DNA of 64,000 nt from Mariannaea sp. PMI_226 (GCA_024336345.1 JANFOG010000012.1:1226541-1290540); one strand, 5' to 3'. Shown: positions 48,000 through 60,438, counted from the first letter of the stretch. Numbers and translations are program-made. Notes: generated by a model from the sequence alone, not told the origin.

Positions 48000-50600
48000 T
48001 TTATATCTCAACTACCAATATAAATTCTAATAAATCCCAACCGCCTGACCCTAATTATAACATTAATCTAGCTATAGCTAGTGACATCCCTTAAGGCATT
48101 ATTATTAATACCTCTTATCATTATTTCGCCTTAACCAAAAATATAATAACTTTCTATAATTATTCTATTAACCAACCTATAGAACTTAGCAAATTTTACC
48201 ATTATAAAAAGATTATAATTGCCCTCTTTATCACTAATACTCTCAAACGATAACCTGCCCTTATTTACCCATATTCCCACTGGCCCTCTCATACTTAGCT
48301 AACCCTTAAGATTAAAGACAATCTCCTTAAACCTCCATTCTTTAAGGACATTATGCCTAACTAGCCCTATTATAACCACAAATAGGTCAGATTAATCAAC
48401 TAGCTACAATACTACTAAGACCTTTAGTCAGCCTTTTAGAAACTCATTAACTCCCCTAAAGGAACCAAATCCAAGAGGATAGCACACTCCCAATAAGCCA
48501 CCTTATCTAAAATCAAAACTCTTACCAAACTAACCACCTATAATATAGATAACTTTATTATTATAACTCCCAGACCTCTAGTCTTAGATGCAGAATTAGT
48601 ACTTAAGGCAAACCAAGACCCAAAAATAAAGGATATCTTAAATCCTGCCTTCCAACCATTTAATTAAATGGTTTATATACACAGCACACCCTTCAGCTAT
48701 CAGAATAAACAAAAAATGAAGGCAGCTATATATAGGAAAAGGTTCTTTGTTAGAATGATCAACTTCAAAGACTTTTACTAGGGATTCTGCATTTTCAACT
48801 ATTATAAAGATCATCTTTTTTATTATAATACACTCAAATCCAAAATCAACAATCGCTAAATGTCTATTACTATAGCCTTCCGCTAATTACTAACCGAAAT
48901 TAAATATCCCTATTTATTTAATATCTTTTATCCACCTCTTATATAATAATAAAGCAATTAGGAATGTGGATATCTATCTATATTCCTACTTTTTATTAAT
49001 TTACAATCCTTTACTAACTCTAATAAATAAGACCTTTTTTATATAATCCCTTATAACCCAAAGGATCTTAATATAGGCACTCCTAATCCTAAAGCAAAAT
49101 AAGACCTCCTTTAGTATAATTAGATTATCAATAGGTAGTTTACAAAAGGCAAAGAACTATTAAACATCCAGCAGATTAATACCAACTATATTAAGCAGTT
49201 CTTTAAAATAGCTTTTCTAAATAAGCTAAAAATCCTTAAAGAAAACTTTACCCTTAAGGGGAAACCTTAATCTTTTTCAAATTAATAACCTATTAAATAC
49301 AACCCTATTATTAAACTAATCCACTAAAATATAGAACTATACTTCACCAAATAAAAAGGTTACCAAATAATTAATTGGCCAGATGAACCAATCGCTATAG
49401 ACTGATATTACAATCATATCCTCAATAGGCCGCCTAGATCTACAGCTATATATCAACAAGCTCTAGCTGCCTTAGTTGCTACTATTATAGTCAGAACGCC
49501 CGACCTTCCCCAGGCTTTCCTAAACCACTATTAAGACTACAATATTTCTACTATTACCCTCAACAAAATAATAGCCACAATTACTATCAACTTACCTACC
49601 CTTAGGCATTAACACTCTCCAACACCCCAACCAGCATCTCTACCTCTAAGTATAGCTAGCTTACCACAAATGCCTACACCACAACTGCCACTCCCAAGAA
49701 CTCCTCTGACCACAACACCTAATCAAAGACCAGCTATTTAGAAAACCCCTCTCCCTTCTTTTCCTAAACAATTAGTCCTTCAAAGACCTCTTGCCCCATC
49801 ACCACAAGACCATTTACCAAAACTATTTCCCTCACCAGCCCCTATTTGCCAAACCATTAAGCAGCCATCGCATATATTACCCACTTAATCTAGCCCCAAC
49901 ATTTATATTAAATAACCCTCTCCTTTACTAATACCAGCATCTCACAGAATATCTCTAGCACTAGCGCCAACACCTCATCAGAAGTCCCATTCTATTCACT
50001 TTAAAGCTAGATTGCCTACACTTTCTACTGCAATTAGCCCTACCTCCTCTCACTCTATTAGCCTAATAACAACCGACCTTCCAGCTAGCCATTCTCCCTT
50101 TCCTACCCCTAGGCACTCTCCATCACCAAATATAGCTTTCTCCTATGCTAATATACCACAACCTAGACCGCCTACCCTAAAGGAGATAGCTAGGAAGACA
50201 AAGAAAGACCTAGCCATTAAAGCAGTAAAATAAGCCAACTAACGCCAAGAAGTTTACATCAACCTACCTAAGATCAATAGAAAAAATAACATTAGACTAA
50301 ATCCAAATAAAATTCATACTATTAAGGAGTCCATTAAATCTCTAAAAGGCATACTAAATTACATTATAATTGCCAAAGCTATTACTACCTTCAAACTTCA
50401 CCAAATTCCAAATAAGACCACTAACTTCATAGAGCGCACCAATACCTATACTACTATTATACCGGATAACTTTATCTCTCTTAAATGCTAGGATCAAATC
50501 TATATAGCTCTAGATAGACATTTCAACCCATTATAACCCTCTTAACCTTTACATTCTAAGAGAGCTACTGCAAGAGAAAAAGCTCATAATAATAATAATA
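48000..50600 (+). pseudogene. downstream accessory ORF of the retrotransposon, degraded
   Basis: A frame (+2 relative to gag-pol) can be followed from about 48,000 to beyond 50,233, with stops that look like mutated Trp or Gln codons. Recognisable stretches are PRPLVLDAELVLKANQDPK, MKAAIYRKRFFVRMINFKDF and MSITIAFR. A long Pro/Ser/Thr-rich linker follows at about 49,400-50,160, with one unbroken piece at 50,012-50,233 ending LKEIARKTKKDLAIKAVK. The region around 48,650-48,850 has aromatic-rich text with Cys and His (GFCIFNYYKDH) that could be a small zinc-binding fold. I cannot name a family. It lies on the same strand as pol, 3 kb past integrase. Confidence 0.45.
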
Positions 50601-50753
50601 ACAACAACTAGCAGACCAATTTGGAGGATATCTACTTCTAGGGTCACCAAAAACAAACAATAGATTGATTAAATATTTAATTAAATAAATAACTTCACTT
50701 AGGTATGTAGATCTTTATAGCTTGAGGGCAAATATCAATCCATATAAGGAAGA

Positions 50754-51149
50754 TTATATTAAAAGAAAAATTCACTTCTTTAGTATATATTGCTTATATT
50801 ACCTAATACATTTTTTACCTTATTTACTACAATTTAATTAGCTTACATTCATAATCATAGGCCTTATAAAATAACCACAAAACAATATAGACAAGGCATC
50901 TTCATATTATCCAATATATCTTATTTTTGCCCTAATTTCTTAATCTTTTCTATAATTTATGATTTATAATACCATTTGATTAAATAATTCTCTTTATTTC
51001 TATCTAACTTGATTGGCTGATTTCCGATCCTTTCTAGATTTGTGGTGTGGCCATTCCGAACCTCTTGTTGCGACCGTTTCGCACATCGTTTTCCTACATC
51101 ACAAGACCTGCCTTGTGGGTGTTTTTAGGCATGGGGTTTTCTCCCAACA
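50754..51149 (+). repeat. 3' long terminal repeat
   Basis: Exactly 396 bp, same length as the left LTR and alignable throughout. It is preceded by a purine-rich ataaggaaga (50,744-50,753), a candidate polypurine tract, and followed by aagta target duplication. Its second half (about 51,000-51,149) is close to unmutated while its first half is more mutated than the left LTR. Confidence 0.93.
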
Positions 51150-51154
51150 AAGTA

Positions 51155-52830
51155 TATTAAAATCTATTTAAAGATATTATTATTAAGATTAAAAATAAAC
51201 TTAAAGTAATTCTACTAAAGCAGGCCTTCTAATCTATCTAGAAGATTATCTTAATCTTAGCTAATATAATTGCGAATTATATCTAAAGTACTAATAAGGA
51301 GGCTATAGCCCTATTATACCTTATAGAAATAATTATAAATATAATTAAAAAAATAATAATTACCACCCTTTTGAATATCCAAAAAGAAACCCTAATATAA
51401 GCTTAAATTATTTATAATTTAAGAATATCTTAATGCCCCTTTATATTAATTATAAAATTAATTCCCCTATATTTTAATTATAAAATTATTATTAAATTCT
51501 TAAGTATGGCCCTTAATATTTTAAGTTAAATTTTAATAAAGATAATAATTGCTATTAATTATGCCTTACTTAGGGAATTTATATCTCTTATAGTAATTAT
51601 ATATTACCTTTTTAGTGGGGATATAGCAATTCTCTTTTATAGCCTTATAATAGATCTCCCTAAGGGGGATTTATAGATTTTAATTATCTTTAATTTAGGA
51701 ATATATTAAATCCCTAAATAATATATAATAATAATAAAAGGGATTATTATTATTTATATAAAAGGGTCTTTTAAAGATTTAATTATTAAAATTTAATAAT
51801 TAAATAAAGTTAATATATATATAATAAAACCACTTTAAAGCCAATATATATTTAATCTTTATTAATTTTTTATTTTATTATTTATTAGCCTTAATAAAAT
51901 AAATAAACTTTATATCTAAAGATTAATAATAATAACTAAAGTTTATTAAATTAAATCTTATTTTAAAACTATATAATTAAAATAATATTATAAATATTTT
52001 TATTTTAGGTATATTATATAATATTATTAAAAATATATTAAATATAATTATTATAGAGGATTTTATTACCCTTAGGGAATTATTTATCTAATTATTAAAA
52101 GTAAATTATTTATTAAATATAATAATTATAATAATTTATATTTAGTTTAAGCTTATATTTATTATATTATATAAAAGAAATAGGAAAAAATCTAAAATAT
52201 TTATATAAAAAGATTAAAAAACTTTAATATTTTTAATAAATAATAATAAACTTTATACCCCCTTTATAATTAATTATAATTAATTATAATAATTTAAATT
52301 TAAGCCTAAAGGGGGCTTAGCTATTTATTAAAATAGTTTTATATTAACTTTAATCTAATTCCTAATTTAAAACCTAAGATATTTAGATTAATAGATTAAA
52401 TAAAAAAGATAATATTAATTAAAATATATAAAAGTATATTAATAAATAAAAGTTTTAATAATAAATGGGAAAATAAGGATTAATATTGGGCTTAATTTGG
52501 ATCTAATTTAGATTAAATAAATGCTTTTAGTATATTATTTAGGCTAAGCCCTATAAAGATATTTTCGAAATTTAGATATAATTTTAAGCCTTATTTAGAA
52601 ATTCATTGTTTATATTATGAATATAGTAAATATATACTAAACCTAATATAATTCCTCCTTAGGTATAAATAATAAGAGGTTTTTATTTTTATAAGATTTT
52701 TTCTTTTACCCTAGAGAATTTAGAATATTTATTCTAAAAGAGAATCTAAAAAGTATAATTATAATAATATAAATAAATAAATAAATAAATATAAATATTT
52801 ATTATTTAATTTATATTATTATTTTATTAA
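51155..52830. other. RIP-like AT-rich debris between the LTR element and hAT copy 1
   Basis: Mostly A/T with short C/G-bearing words (for example aaagcaggccttctaatcta at about 51,218, ggaggctatagccctattat at about 51,299). These imply an older mutated transposon, possibly the one the LTR element inserted into. No domain named. A short AAAT-type run is near 52,771-52,793. Confidence 0.6.
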
Positions 52831-53036
52831 TTATATAAAGATAATATTAATTATATAAAGATAATATTAATTATATAAAGATAATATTAATTATATAAAG
52901 ATAATATTAATTATATAAAGATAATATTAATTATATAAAAGAAATATTAATTATATTAATTATATAAAGGAATATTAATTATATAAATTATATAAAGATA
53001 ATATTAAATATATAAACTATATAAATATAATATTAA
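52831..53036. repeat. 20-bp tandem repeat array
   Basis: Five perfect consecutive units of ttatataaagataatattaa at 52,831-52,930, then degenerate units to about 53,036. It abuts the 3' end of the copy-1 hAT transposase, the same relative position as the 28-bp array of copy 2. Confidence 0.95.
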
Positions 53037-56000
53037 TCTTCTATATTACTTTCTTCTTGGTCTTATTCTAAATTAGCTAATATTTTATTCTAGCTTTTAA
53101 TAAAATTAGCTATTTAACTATTTTAGGAAGTAATCTATTTCTAGATTTAGTAATAATATTATTACTAATAGAAAAAGTACTTTCTATAGTAGTAAATATA
53201 GTAGGTATTACTAAATATCTTCTAGCTAATAATACTAAAATAGGAAATCTATTATAATTAGATTTCCAATAATCTAAAATATCAATCTATTATATAATAT
53301 ATTAATATATTTAATTTTCAATTTAATAAATAGAAAACATACCTTTTTGGGTAAAGCTAATTCATTTAAATAAGTAATAAATTCCTCTTTACTTAGAATA
53401 TCACTTATAAATAATTCCTTATTAGAAGAAGCTATAGAGATATTATCTCTATATATACTAGCTTCATCCCCTAATTTATTAAAGCTTAAATTAGGGTCAT
53501 AATTAGTATTTATTAGTCCCTTTTCCTTTTTTATTTTAAAATAGAATTAATATTAATATATATAAATATAAATATATATAATAAATATAACTTACTTATA
53601 ATATTCATTTTTAAATAAATTAAGAATATCATTACTAATAATAAAATAAAAGCTAATAACCCATTATTTTGAAAATATATTAATTTAAACCTAGGGTCTA
53701 AAATAATACTAAATAAATAAGGTTTATAGTTTTTTAAATCACTATTAATTAGCTTTTAGGGAAAATATTTTCAAGTTTATTTATACCGATATTAATAGCC
53801 TTATTACAGCTATTATAGAAATTTAACTATTAAAATATTAATATAAATAATATATATATTATAATATAAATACTTACTAATTAATCTTTTTCCTTTATTT
53901 TAATAATATAATTTCTTTTAATATTATTTAGTTTATTATATAATTAATATATATATAATAAACCTTTAGAAATAGTAATATATATTTGCCCTTATAATTT
54001 AATAGAAGGTTTTAAAAAAACTTCAAATAGCTTTTTTAAATCTTCTAAATAAATCCATTCTAAATCGAATAAATATATCTATAATAATATTAATATATAA
54101 TATATAATAATATAATATAATAACATACCTCTTTATATTCTTTATTATTAATATTATTATATATATAACTTAAAGCTAATCTTAGCTCTAATGCTGCTTC
54201 TAGCATATAATAGGTTGAATTCTAATGTATATTATTATCTAATTTTATATTAGCTAGAATATAATTTAATAAACATATAATAGAATCTTACCTAAAGGAA
54301 TAAATCTTTTATTTATAAGAAGCTTATTTTCCCATTTATATTTAATTATTCCTTCTTTAAATAATAATTTATTTTCAATTATATATTTAATTAAAATAGA
54401 TATTCATTGAATTCAATTTATAATAGCTAATAAATAATTAGCATTAATTCCTTATATGTATATATATATATAACTTACTACTAAAATCAATATTATTAAA
54501 TTTAATAGGTTCATTATTATTTAAATATATAATATTAATATTTATATATTTTAATAATAAATCCTCAATTGGATTAGATAATAAATATTCCTTTAAAATA
54601 TCTTGTGCCACTAAATTAATAATATATGATATATAGCGTATATCATTTATAAATTCCTTATTTAAAGATATTAAATAATTATCTTTAAAAGAGGTTATAA
54701 ATGTACTATTATTAGTGGCATTATCTCAAGTAATACTATTATTATTATTATTAATATATTTATATAGAATATAAATATATAAATATTCCTTACCTAAAAA
54801 TAGTATTTAATGTTAAATTAGGATATAATTCTAAGGAATATTTAAATTCCTTATATATATTTACTCCTATATAAATATTTCTTAATTTATTAAAGCCTAA
54901 TTGATATTAGATTTAATTAAATAATAAATAAATAATAACTTATCAATTAGCTTATATTGTAAATTATAATTATTATTACTAAATGTAATAATAATGCCTA
55001 AATAGGAATTCTAATTTAATGAGGTCTATATATTAAATGTTAAAGAAAATAGCCTTAAATTTAATATATTTTCCTCAATTTGTTGATTAAATTATAATAA
55101 ACTAAAAATAAAGGTATTTTCTAAAATATCTTTAATTTTCCATTTATTAATAGTAGGACTTAACCTAATAAGTTATTAGTTTTATAATATATATAATTAT
55201 ATATATTTAACTTACCTATTATAATAGCTTAATAAACTTTAAAATGAATTAGAGTTTAATATAGAAAAAGATAAATTATTTTCAATAATAAAAAATAATA
55301 TCTTTTTTAATACTTGGTCTTTAGAGAAATTAGATAATATAGATCTAGCCTTTTTATTTTAGGTATTTAATTTAAAAAAGCTTTTTAATCTATTTATATC
55401 AATTTCTATTAAGTTAATTAATTATTATATTAATATATTATAATAATATATATTTACTTACTTCTTTTTCTAGTTAGTTCAGTTTTTTTATTATAAGCAA
55501 TTTCTAAATGTTTATAATTATAATGCCTTGTATAATTAGAAGATTGAAATCCTTGTTTTTTATCAATCTTATAATAATTATACCTAAAAAGGAAATTAGT
55601 AAAAAGTTTTAATATAAATATTATAAATATTATAATTAAAATAGATAAAATAGGTAAAATAGGTAAAATAAGTAAAATAGGTAAAATAGGTAAAATAGGT
55701 AAAATAGATAAATAACTTACATAATACATTCCACTTGTATTTCTTCCTAATTAAACAATTCTATTTTTTTTAAAAAGGTTATTTTTAAAAATATAGACTT
55801 TTTCATTTATATCTGTAAATATAACTAAAGGCGATTGGTTAGAAGATAATATTGGCTTAAATATTAATTCATTTTATTAAATATAAGAGCTAGTTCCAAT
55901 TTCAGAAGAAATAGCTTCTAAAAAGGGATTAGTCTCATCTTCTAAGCTTGGATAATAATTACTATTAAAATCTATTTGGAAAATAATAATAATAAATATA

Positions 56001-56230
56001 ATAATAAGAGAATTTATAATATTTAAATAATTATAATAATATTTTAAAATTAAAAAAAGAAAGAGAAGAATCTCTATATTTATAAATAAAATATTAATAT
56101 ATTAAAATAATTAACTTTATATTAATAATTTTAAAGTTATATTAATAATAATTAAATTTATATTTATAATATTAAACTTTATATTAAAAAAATAAAATTT
56201 AACTAAATATATATATATATATATATATAT
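53037..56230 (-). mobile_element. hAT-type transposon copy 1, truncated and RIP-degraded
   Basis: Minus-strand transposase remnant. The C-terminal dimerisation domain lies at about 53,060-53,290 and reads DILDYWKSNYNRFPILVLLA, RRYLVIPTIFTTIESTFSIS and then RNRLLPKIVK, the classic hAT text with W-x-x-x and E-S-x-F-S. The N-terminal side at about 55,480-55,600 encodes a BED-finger-like exon (KKQGFQSSNYTRHYNYKHLE) with Cys ligands not visible. Several introns with GTAAGT donors are apparent. It aligns along its whole length with copy 2 (56,817-59,900). No terminal inverted repeat is visible at either end: the right end stops where the copy 2 terminal repeat begins, and nothing suitable lies left of 52,831. 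Confidence 0.75.
55641..55712. repeat. 10-bp minisatellite in a transposase intron (copy 1)
   Basis: About seven or eight units of aataggtaaa. On the minus strand it lies between a GTAAGT donor (just after 55,712) and an acceptor before the BED-like exon at about 55,585, so it is intronic in the transposase. Confidence 0.85.
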
Positions 56231-56240
56231 TAGATAGAAG

Positions 56241-56258
56241 TAGGGTTGTGATTTTAGT
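56241..56258 (+). repeat. left terminal inverted repeat of hAT copy 2
   Basis: tagggttgtgattttagt; inverted partner at 60,439-60,456. Followed by subterminal repeats through about 56,405. Confidence 0.92.
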
Positions 56259-56559
56259 AATTAGTAAATGATTTTTAGTAATTAGTTAGTATGTCCTTTG
56301 ACTATTACTAACTAATTTTCTTTAGTAATTAGTTATTAAAATACTAAAAGTTTTAGTAATTAGTTAGTTAATTTACTAACTAATTTTTTAGTAATTAGTT
56401 ATTAAAATATAATATAATATATAATAAAATATAATATATTAATATGTTAAATATTTAATAAAAGGCTTAATTATTAGAATTATATAATTTATTATTAAAA
56501 TATAACTCATTTAATAATATACTTATTTTATAAAATATATAATAATTATATATATATAA

Positions 56560-56800
56560 GCTATATAATAATTATATATATAAAAGCTATATAATAATTA
56601 TATATATATATAAGCTATATAATAATTATATATATATATAAGCTATATAATAATTATATATATATATAAGCTATATAATAATTATATATATATATAAGCT
56701 ATATAATAATTATATATATATATAAGCTATATAATAATTATATATATATATAAGCTATATAATAATTATATATATATATAAACTATATAATAATTAAATA
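56560..56800. repeat. 28-bp tandem repeat array in hAT copy 2
   Basis: About nine near-identical units beginning agctatataataattatata, with slight length variation of the trailing TA tract. Lies between the left subterminal region and the transposase 3' end. Confidence 0.93.
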
Positions 56801-59433
56801 AGCTATCTTATTATATTATGAATCTTCTAAATTACTTTTTTCTTAATCTTGTTCCAAATTAGCTAATGTTTTATTCTAACTTTTTAATAAAATTAGCTGC
56901 TTAACTGTTTTAGGAAGTAATCTATTTCTAAACTTAATAATAATATTATTACTAATAGAAAAAGTACTTTCTATAGTAAGAGAAGTAGCAGGGATTGCTA
57001 AATATCTTCTAGCTAATAAAGCTAAAATAGGAAATCTATTATAATTAGATTTCCAATAATTTAAAATATCTGTCTATTATTAATATATTAGTATATATTA
57101 ATTCTTTATTATATATTTAAAAACTTACCTTTTTTAATAAAGCTGATTTATTCAAATAAATAATAAATTCCTCTTCACTAAGAATATCATTTATATATAA
57201 TTCTTTATTAGAAGAAGCTATAAAGATATTATCTCTATTATATATACTAGCTTCATCCCCTAATTCATCAAAGCTTAAATTAGGGTTATAATTAGTATTT
57301 GCTTGGCCAATTTCTTTCTTTATTCTATAAAATAATTAATATAATATAGATAAATATATATATATAATATAACTTACTTATAATATTTATTTTTAAATAA
57401 ATTAAGAATATTACTATTAATAGTAAAATAAAATGCTAATAGCCTATTATTTTGAAAATGTATTAATTTAAACCTAGGGTCTAAAATAATACTAAATAAA
57501 TAGGGCTTATAGTTTTTTAAATTACTATTATTTAGCTTTTGTGGAAAGTATTTTTCAAATTTAATTAAACCTAAATTAATAGCTTTATTATAGCTATTAT
57601 AAAAATTAGATTATAAATATATTAGTATGTATATATATATAATAAAATTTAAATATTTATGAATTTATCTTTTTCTTTTATCTTAATATTATAATTTTTC
57701 TTAATATTATTCAGTTTATTATATAATTAATATATATATAATAAACCTTTTGAAATAGTGATATATATTTGGCCTTATAATTTAATAGAAGGTTTTAAAA
57801 AAGCTTCAAATAGCTTTTTTAATTTTCTAAATAAATCCATTCCAAATCAGATAAATATATCTAAAATTAAATTAATATATATATATATAATAATAAAATA
57901 GAATATTATTTTATATACTAAATATACCTCTTTATATTCTTTATTATTAGTATTATTATAAATATAATTAGAGCTAATGTAAGCTCTAATGTTACTTCTA
58001 ATATATAATATATTGAATTCCAATATATATTATTATTTAGTTTAATTATTAGTAGAAATATAAAAAAGAATATATATATATAAGATTCTTACCTAAAGAA
58101 ATAAATCTTTTATTAGTAAATAGCTTATTTTCGCATTTATATTTTATTATTTCTTCTTTAAATAATAATTTATTTTTAATTATATATTTAATTAAAATAG
58201 ATATTCGTTAGATTTGATTTATAATAGCTAGTAGATAATTAGTATTAATTCCTTATATATATATATATATATATAACTTATTATTAAAATGGGTATTTTC
58301 TAATTTAATAGATTTATTATTATTTAAATATATTATATTGATATTAGTATATTTTAATAATAAATCTTCTATTGAATTAGATAATAAATATTCTTTTAAA
58401 ATATTTTGGGCTATTAAATTAATAATACATAATATATAGTGTATATTATTTATAAATTCTTTATTTAAAAATATTAAATAATTATCTTCAAAGGAAGTTA
58501 TAAATATATTATTATTAATTACATTATCTTAAATAATATTATATTAATATTAATATAGTTAATATATTAAATAAAGCTTAAAATATAATTTACCTAAATA
58601 TAGTATTTAAATTTAAATTAGGATATAATTCTAAGGAATTTTCAAATTCCTTATATATATTTACTCTAAAATGAGTATTAATTAATTTATTAAATTCTAA
58701 TTTTATTTAAATTCAATATATAATTAAATAGAATACTTACTTACCAATTAGCTTATATTGTAGATTATAATTATTATTAATAAAGGTAATAATTATCCCT
58801 AAATAGGAATTTTGATTTAATAAAATCTATATATTAAATATTAGGGAAAATAGCCCTAAGCTTAATATATTTTCTTTGATTTGTTAATTAAATTATAATA
58901 GACTATTATTAAAGGTATTTTCTAAAATACCTTTAATTTTCTATCTATTAATAATAAGACTTTAATTAAAAATAAAAAAGTTAATATATATATATATAAT
59001 AAAATAAAATAAAAAACTTACCTATTATAGTAATTTAATAAATCCTAAAAAGAAGAAGAATTTAAAATAGAAAAAGATAAATTATTATTAATAATAAAGT
59101 ATAATATCTTTTTTAAAGACTTTTCTTTAGAAAAGTTATTTATATTAAACCTAGCTTTTTTATTTTAATAATTTAAATTAAAAAAGTCTTTTGGTTTATT
59201 TAAATCAATTTCTAATATCTTAATTAGTAAATATTTATAATATATTATATATATATATATTAATTTAATTTTTTTTTTATTTTATTTAGTCTTTTTATTA
59301 TAAATAATTTTTAGGTATTTATATTAATAATGCCTTATATAATTAGAAAATTAAAATCCTTTAATTTTATTAATCTTATAATAATTATATTTAAAAAGGT
59401 AATTAGTAAAATTATTATAATATAATATATATA

Positions 59434-59586
59434 AATAAAATAGGTAAAATAGGTAAAATAGGTAAAATATGTAAAATAGGTAAAATAGGTAAAATAGGTA
59501 AAATAAGTAAAATAAGTAAAATAAATAAAATAAGTAAAATAAATAAAATAAGTAAAATAAATAAAATAAGTAAAATAAATAAAATA
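59434..59586. repeat. 10-bp minisatellite in a transposase intron (copy 2), expanded
   Basis: About fifteen units: first aataggtaaa-type, then aataagtaaa alternating with aataaataaa. It has the same position and unit as in copy 1 but roughly twice the length. Confidence 0.88.
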
Positions 59587-60438
59587 ACTTATATAGTATA
59601 TTTAATTTATATTTCCTCCTTATTAAATAATATTGCCTTTTTAAATAAGTTATTTTTAAAAATATAGACTTTTGAATTTATATCTATAGAGCTTATAGAA
59701 GGTGATTGGTTAGAAGAAGAAATAGGCTTAGATATTAATTTAGTTGGTTGATGAATATAGAGGCTATTTCCTATTTTAGAAGATATAATTTTTGAAAAGG
59801 GATTAGTTTCCTCTTCTGAGCTAGGTTTATAATTATTATTATAATCTATTTTGGAGAATAATAAGCATAATAAAAATAAAAATAAGAATAAGAATAATAA
59901 TAATATTATTATTATTATTAATAAAGATATTATAAAATATAAATATAAAGAATAAATATAAAAGAAGATATTTAGAATATTTATAATTAAATTTATTATT
60001 TATATTAATTAAGCTTTTATATTAATAATAATAAAATTTAAATTAATAATAATAAGATTTAAATTTATAATAATTAGATTTATATTTATAATATTAAGAT
60101 TATATTTATAATATTAAAGTTTATTATATTATATTAAGTTTTATTATTATTATATATAAATTTACTATTTTATATTATTTAAATTATCTTATATAATATT
60201 AAAAATAAGGTTTTAAAAAAACTCTAAATTTAAAATTAATTATTAATTACTAATTAATTATTAATTAAAACTTTTTAGTAAATTACTAACTAATTACTAA
60301 AAAAATTAATAATTAATAACTAATTATTAAAAAGTAAATTAGTTAGTAAGTCCTCTAACTAATACTAAAGTTTTTAGTAATTAGTTACTAATTTACTAAA
60401 AAAATTAGTTAGTAACTAATACTAACTAAAACTTACTA

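Larger units (their letters stand above)
37622..50989. repeat. dispersed 20-bp near-palindrome family inside the retrotransposon (about 19 copies)
   Basis: Copies start near 37,621, 38,245, 38,557, 39,661, 40,075, 40,594, 40,810, 43,279, 43,629, 44,785, 45,307, 45,489, 45,812, 45,999, 46,098, 47,551, 47,977, 48,654 and 50,970. The copy at 48,654-48,673 is a perfect 20-bp palindrome, aaccatttaattaaatggtt. Others read aaccatttaatcaaatgatt, taccatctaatcaaatggtt and so on. The first and last lie at the same place in the two LTRs. None was seen in the adjoining AT-rich DNA. See findings for frame analysis. Confidence 0.75.
37401..51154 (+). mobile_element. complete RIP-degraded Ty3/Gypsy-type LTR retrotransposon, 13.7 kb
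   Basis: Element 37,406-51,149 is flanked by a 5-bp direct repeat aagta (37,401-37,405 and 51,150-51,154). The two LTRs are each exactly 396 bp. A putative primer-binding site follows the left LTR and a purine-rich tract precedes the right one. The order zinc knuckle, protease, RT, RNase H, integrase is that of Ty3/Gypsy elements. Coding frames are stop-riddled yet show no net frame shift over kilobases, so damage is by point mutation, as expected of RIP. On the + strand the internal region is poor in G but still rich in C. About 6 kb after integrase holds two extra ORF relics. 46,256-47,550 inside the element has no recognised content. Confidence 0.93.

Noticed and set aside
52831..53036. 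CRISPR-like regular repeats
   Set aside because: Head-to-tail units without spacers, A/T only, eukaryotic context; a simple tandem array.
55454..55729. Stand-alone 91-aa minus-strand protein with Ile/Leu/Pro repeats
   Set aside because: The repetitive part is translation of the intronic minisatellite; the rest is one exon of the hAT transposase.
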